Below are positions 61,309-64,000 of a DNA stretch of 64,000 nt, one piece after another (the first letter of the stretch is position 1; the number at the start of each line of letters is the position of its first letter). The stretch comes from GCA-003244245 sp963822695 (GTDB lineage Bacteria; Actinomycetota; Actinomycetes; Mycobacteriales; Pseudonocardiaceae). Under the pieces are notes generated by a model. That model was not told the origin of the DNA and made no database searches. It was given only the letters and a program-made list of their open reading frames with translations. Position numbers and translations under genes: made by a program. Location: the NCBI GenBank assembly GCA_963822695.1, contig CAWGJH010000033.1, positions 124,001-188,000 of the forward strand, in the 5' to 3' direction.

Positions 61309-64000
61309 TCATGCGATGGCAGCGGTCATGGCCTTGAGTCGGGAGGCGATGAGGAAGCGGGAGTCGTCGTCCAAATCCACGGTGGACATCGCGGCCGCCA
61401 GCCTGTCCAGTTCTTGGCACACGAGTGTGGGGTTGCTGCCTGCGATCGCGCGCAGTTCGGCCAGCAGGTGGTCGGCCAGCACCCGCGGTGTGGGCTGGTC
61501 GTAGGCCACGGCTGCCTTCAGCCGGACACCGGTGGCGTCAGTCAACCGGTTGCGGAACTCGACGGCAGTCAGCGAGGTGAACCCGATGTCCCAGAAAGCG
61601 TGGTCCGGATCGATCGCGTCGGCGGAGCTGTGGCCCAACACTGTCGCGGTGGTCGTCAGGATCAATTCCAGCAGCACTCGAGCCTTCTCACCTTCGGGGA
61701 GTGTGCGGAGTCGGGTGGCCAGCGACTCCCCCGTCACCACACCGGAGTTCGCCGCCCGATGGCGTGGCCTGACCAACCCCCGCAACAACGAAGGCACCAC
61801 ACCACCCTCATCACCTACCACCGACAGATCCATCCGCATCGGCACCACCACTGGATCACCGGCCCGCAACCCGGCATCAAACAACGCCATCCCCTCCACC
61901 CAGGACAACGGCCGCAACCCACCACGCCCCCCACCAGACCCCACTAACTCCGCAGCCATCCCCCCGGCCCACAACCCCCACGCCAACGACACCCCCGGCA
62001 ACCCCGCAGCCCGACGCTGACACGCCAGACCATCCAAAAAAGCATTAGCCGCCGCGTAATTCGCCTGCCCAGGACTGCCCAACACACCCGCAGCAGAAGA
62101 AAACAACACAAACATGTCCAACTCGACATCCCGAGTCAACTCATGCAAATTAAGCGCACCATCCACCTTGGGACCAAAAACAGTATCCACCCGCGCCGGC
62201 GACAACATGCTCAACACGCCATCGTCCACCACACCAGCAGCATGAATAACCCCACGCAACGGACACTCCACCGGAATCCCCGCAACCACCGCAGCCACCG
62301 CATCGTAATCAGCCACATCACAGGCCACCACCCGCACCTGCGCCCCCAACTCAGCCAACTCCGCCACCAACGCACCAACCCCCGGGGCATCAGGACCCCG
62401 CCGACTCACCAACACCAACCACCGCACCCCATACTCGACAACCAGATGGCGGGCCAACGCACCACCCAACACGCCCGTCCCCCCCGTAATCAACACCGTC
62501 CCACCCACACCAACCCTGTCCACAGTGGTGGCTGCACGGGTGAGACGAGGTACCCACGCCACACCAGCACGCACCACCACCTGCGGCTCATCACAAGCCA
62601 AGACCGCAGCCACCATGATGGTCACATCCCGGATCTCGGTGTCGGTATCAATGTCGAGTAGCACAATCCGACCGGGCTCCTCAGACTGCGCGGAGCGCAC
62701 CAACCCCCATACCGCCGCAGCCACTGGATCACCACACCCCGGACCCACCCCATTCCGGGTGAGCACCACCAACCGAGAACCACTCAACCGCGGGTGAGCC
62801 ACCACCACCTGTAACACCGCCAATACCCCACACACCACCACCCGCACATCCCGAGGACCAGCACCGGTATCAACCACCACCACAGCTGGTACCGCATCAT
62901 CGGCATCAAGGAGCGATTCCAGCTCACCAGCCGAGGACACCCACACCACACCATCCCCCCGCTGATGCGCCGGCAGCGGCACCTCCACCCACTCCACCCC
63001 GAACACCGAACCCGATACATCCCCCGCCGGGCTCGGCGAGTCCAACCAGTAACGCTGGTGTTGGAAGGCATATGTTGGTAGTTCCACCCGCCGACCCCCG
63101 CCCATGATGGTCGTCCAGTCGATGGGCAGGCCACGGACGAACAGTTCGGCGGCGGTCGAGAGCAGCCCGGTCACTTCAGCGCCTCGGCGTAGCCCGGGCA
63201 GCACCGTGACCTCCCCAGCCTGGTCAGGGTCATGCTCACCGCACTCCTGAACCAAACCCGCTAACACACCCCCAGGACCAACCTCAACAAACGAACGCAC
63301 CCCCATCGCCCGCACGCACCCCACCCCCTCAGCGAACCGCACCGTCCGGCGCGCATGCTCCACCCAATACTCCGGATCCCCCACCACCGTCTCGTTCACA
63401 ACCTCACCCGTCACATTCGACACCACCGGAATACGAGCAGTCCCGAACGACAACCCCCGCACCACATCACGAAACTCCGCAAGCATCCCCTCCATACACG
63501 GTGAGTGAAACGCATGACTCACCCGCACACCCCGAGTACGCCACCCCCGCCGAACGCACTCCACCACCACCCCCGCCACCGCCGCATCATCCCCAGACAC
63601 CACCACCGAACCCGGACTGTTCACCGCCGCGATCACCACCCGACCCCCACACCCCTCCACCACCAAAGCCACCTCCCCCGGTGAAGCAGCCACCGCGACC
63701 ATCCGCCCACCCCGAGGCAACCCCTGCATCAACCGACCCCGCGCCCCCACCAGGACACACGCATCAGCCAACGACACCACCCCCGACACATACGCCGCCG
63801 TGATCTCCCCCACCGAATGACCCATCACCACATCAGCCCGCAGCCCCCAGGACTCCATCAACCGATACACACCCACCTCAACGGCGAACAACCCAGCCTG
63901 AGTGAACACCGTCTCATCCACCAAACCCGGCTCCGCGGCCCCGAACACCACATCCCGCACCGACCACTCCACCCGATCCACCAACTGCGCATCCAACCCC
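61309..64000 (-). CDS. asmD: Modular type I polyketide synthase, terminal module (partial)
   Basis: The last 895 codons or so of a PKS whose start is beyond the right edge. Domains in order: AT (about 1-290 of the visible part; active site GHSVGE at 59-64 and HAFH at 161-164, the malonyl-CoA type), LPTYAFQHQRYWL linker, KR (about 380-690; NADPH site GGTGVLGG, catalytic SSAAGVLGSPGQANYAAAN, and a VDD motif like the LDD of B-type ketoreductases), and ACP (about 790-870, Ser in DIGFTSLTAVEF). There is no DH or thioesterase. The final unit would therefore be a 3-hydroxy acyl, released by the amide synthase. A C3 hydroxyl is what maytansinoids carry. Confidence 0.95.
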   Translation of the reverse strand, partial: GLDAQLVDRVEWSVRDVVFGAAEPGLVDETVFTQAGLFAVEVGVYRLMESWGLRADVVMGHSVGEITAAYVSGVVSLADACVLVGARGRLMQGLPRGGRMVAVAASPGEVALVVEGCGGRVVIAAVNSPGSVVVSGDDAAVAGVVVECVRRGWRTRGVRVSHAFHSPCMEGMLAEFRDVVRGLSFGTARIPVVSNVTGEVVNETVVGDPEYWVEHARRTVRFAEGVGCVRAMGVRSFVEVGPGGVLAGLVQECGEHDPDQAGEVTVLPGLRRGAEVTGLLSTAAELFVRGLPIDWTTIMGGGRRVELPTYAFQHQRYWLDSPSPAGDVSGSVFGVEWVEVPLPAHQRGDGVVWVSSAGELESLLDADDAVPAVVVVDTGAGPRDVRVVVCGVLAVLQVVVAHPRLSGSRLVVLTRNGVGPGCGDPVAAAVWGLVRSAQSEEPGRIVLLDIDTDTEIRDVTIMVAAVLACDEPQVVVRAGVAWVPRLTRAATTVDRVGVGGTVLITGGTGVLGGALARHLVVEYGVRWLVLVSRRGPDAPGVGALVAELAELGAQVRVVACDVADYDAVAAVVAGIPVECPLRGVIHAAGVVDDGVLSMLSPARVDTVFGPKVDGALNLHELTRDVELDMFVLFSSAAGVLGSPGQANYAAANAFLDGLACQRRAAGLPGVSLAWGLWAGGMAAELVGSGGGRGGLRPLSWVEGMALFDAGLRAGDPVVVPMRMDLSVVGDEGGVVPSLLRGLVRPRHRAANSGVVTGESLATRLRTLPEGEKARVLLELILTTTATVLGHSSADAIDPDHAFWDIGFTSLTAVEFRNRLTDATGVRLKAAVAYDQPTPRVLADHLLAELRAIAGSNPTLVCQELDRLAAAMSTVDLDDDSRFLIASRLKAMTAAIA

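Noticed and set aside
61740..63996. CCACC-rich runs that resemble short tandem repeats or an array
   Set aside because: They follow codon usage of the PKS on the minus strand; no regular period or spacer pattern exists, so this is not a CRISPR or satellite.
1..64000. tRNA or rRNA genes and CRISPR arrays
   Set aside because: No cloverleaf-like or rRNA-like stretch, and no regularly spaced repeat array, was seen by eye.

Overview
The window is high-GC DNA with actinomycete signatures: GTG and TTG starts, F420-type oxidoreductases, SARP regulators, BldC, and long chains of genes coupled by ATGA or TGATG overlaps. Gene order from 42.5 to 53.8 kb (menE, DUF4383, menA, DUF4229, bldC-like gene, 55-codon membrane gene, MinD-like ATPase, ccsA, resB, ccdA) resembles the mycobacterial menaquinone/cytochrome c maturation neighbourhood. 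A member of the Pseudonocardiales is my best guess; the genus cannot be read from the sequence.

Left part (0-12 kb): an ECF sigma factor, a chimeric P-loop kinase remnant, an Hsp20 chaperone divergent from a TetR regulator with a 20-bp perfect palindrome between them, and two flavin/F420-type enzymes. From 5.4 to 12.1 kb the DNA is a decay zone. It holds a nonsense-interrupted mini-gene, a frameshifted TauD-like oxygenase, a broken lipoprotein, a SARP cut by a CGA-to-TGA-type stop, an orphan MacB-like permease, and fused, frameshifted tyrosine recombinases.

Most exciting region (12.2-23.3 kb): a class II lanthipeptide cluster of the cinnamycin/duramycin type. The precursor ends in a 19-residue core, CASTCSKGPITAICDGTTK, that matches the cinnamycin frame at every ring-forming position except Thr for Ser at position 4. 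It is accompanied by LanM, a putative CinX-type oxygenase fused to a Nif11-like domain, a small protein in the expected DurN/Cinorf7 role, an ABC exporter, a two-component system and a phospholipid N-methyltransferase-like resistance candidate. A P450, frameshifted near its N-terminus, is an unexpected extra. The leader lacks the AxA signal-peptidase site of CinA. Two inverted SbmA/BacA-like transporters follow (23.4-27.8 kb).

Central metabolism (27.8-43.6 kb): a sugar MFS porter; an OtsB / GH65 / beta-phosphoglucomutase operon (a split version of mycobacterial OtsB1); a quinol nitric oxide reductase flanked by two slipins; a phosphoketolase with a one-base frameshift in a C-run, followed by acetate kinase and a cupin; and MenE.

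Right end (53.9-64 kb): part of an ansamycin polyketide cluster. It has a SARP, a complete methoxymalonyl-ACP set (O-methyltransferase, FkbH, acyl-CoA dehydrogenase, ACP, hydroxyacyl-CoA dehydrogenase), a flavin halogenase, an amide synthase (RifF/Asm9 type) and the end of a modular PKS (AT-KR-ACP, malonyl-type, no thioesterase) that runs off the window. Together these predict a chlorinated, methoxylated macrolactam of ansamitocin/maytansinoid type.
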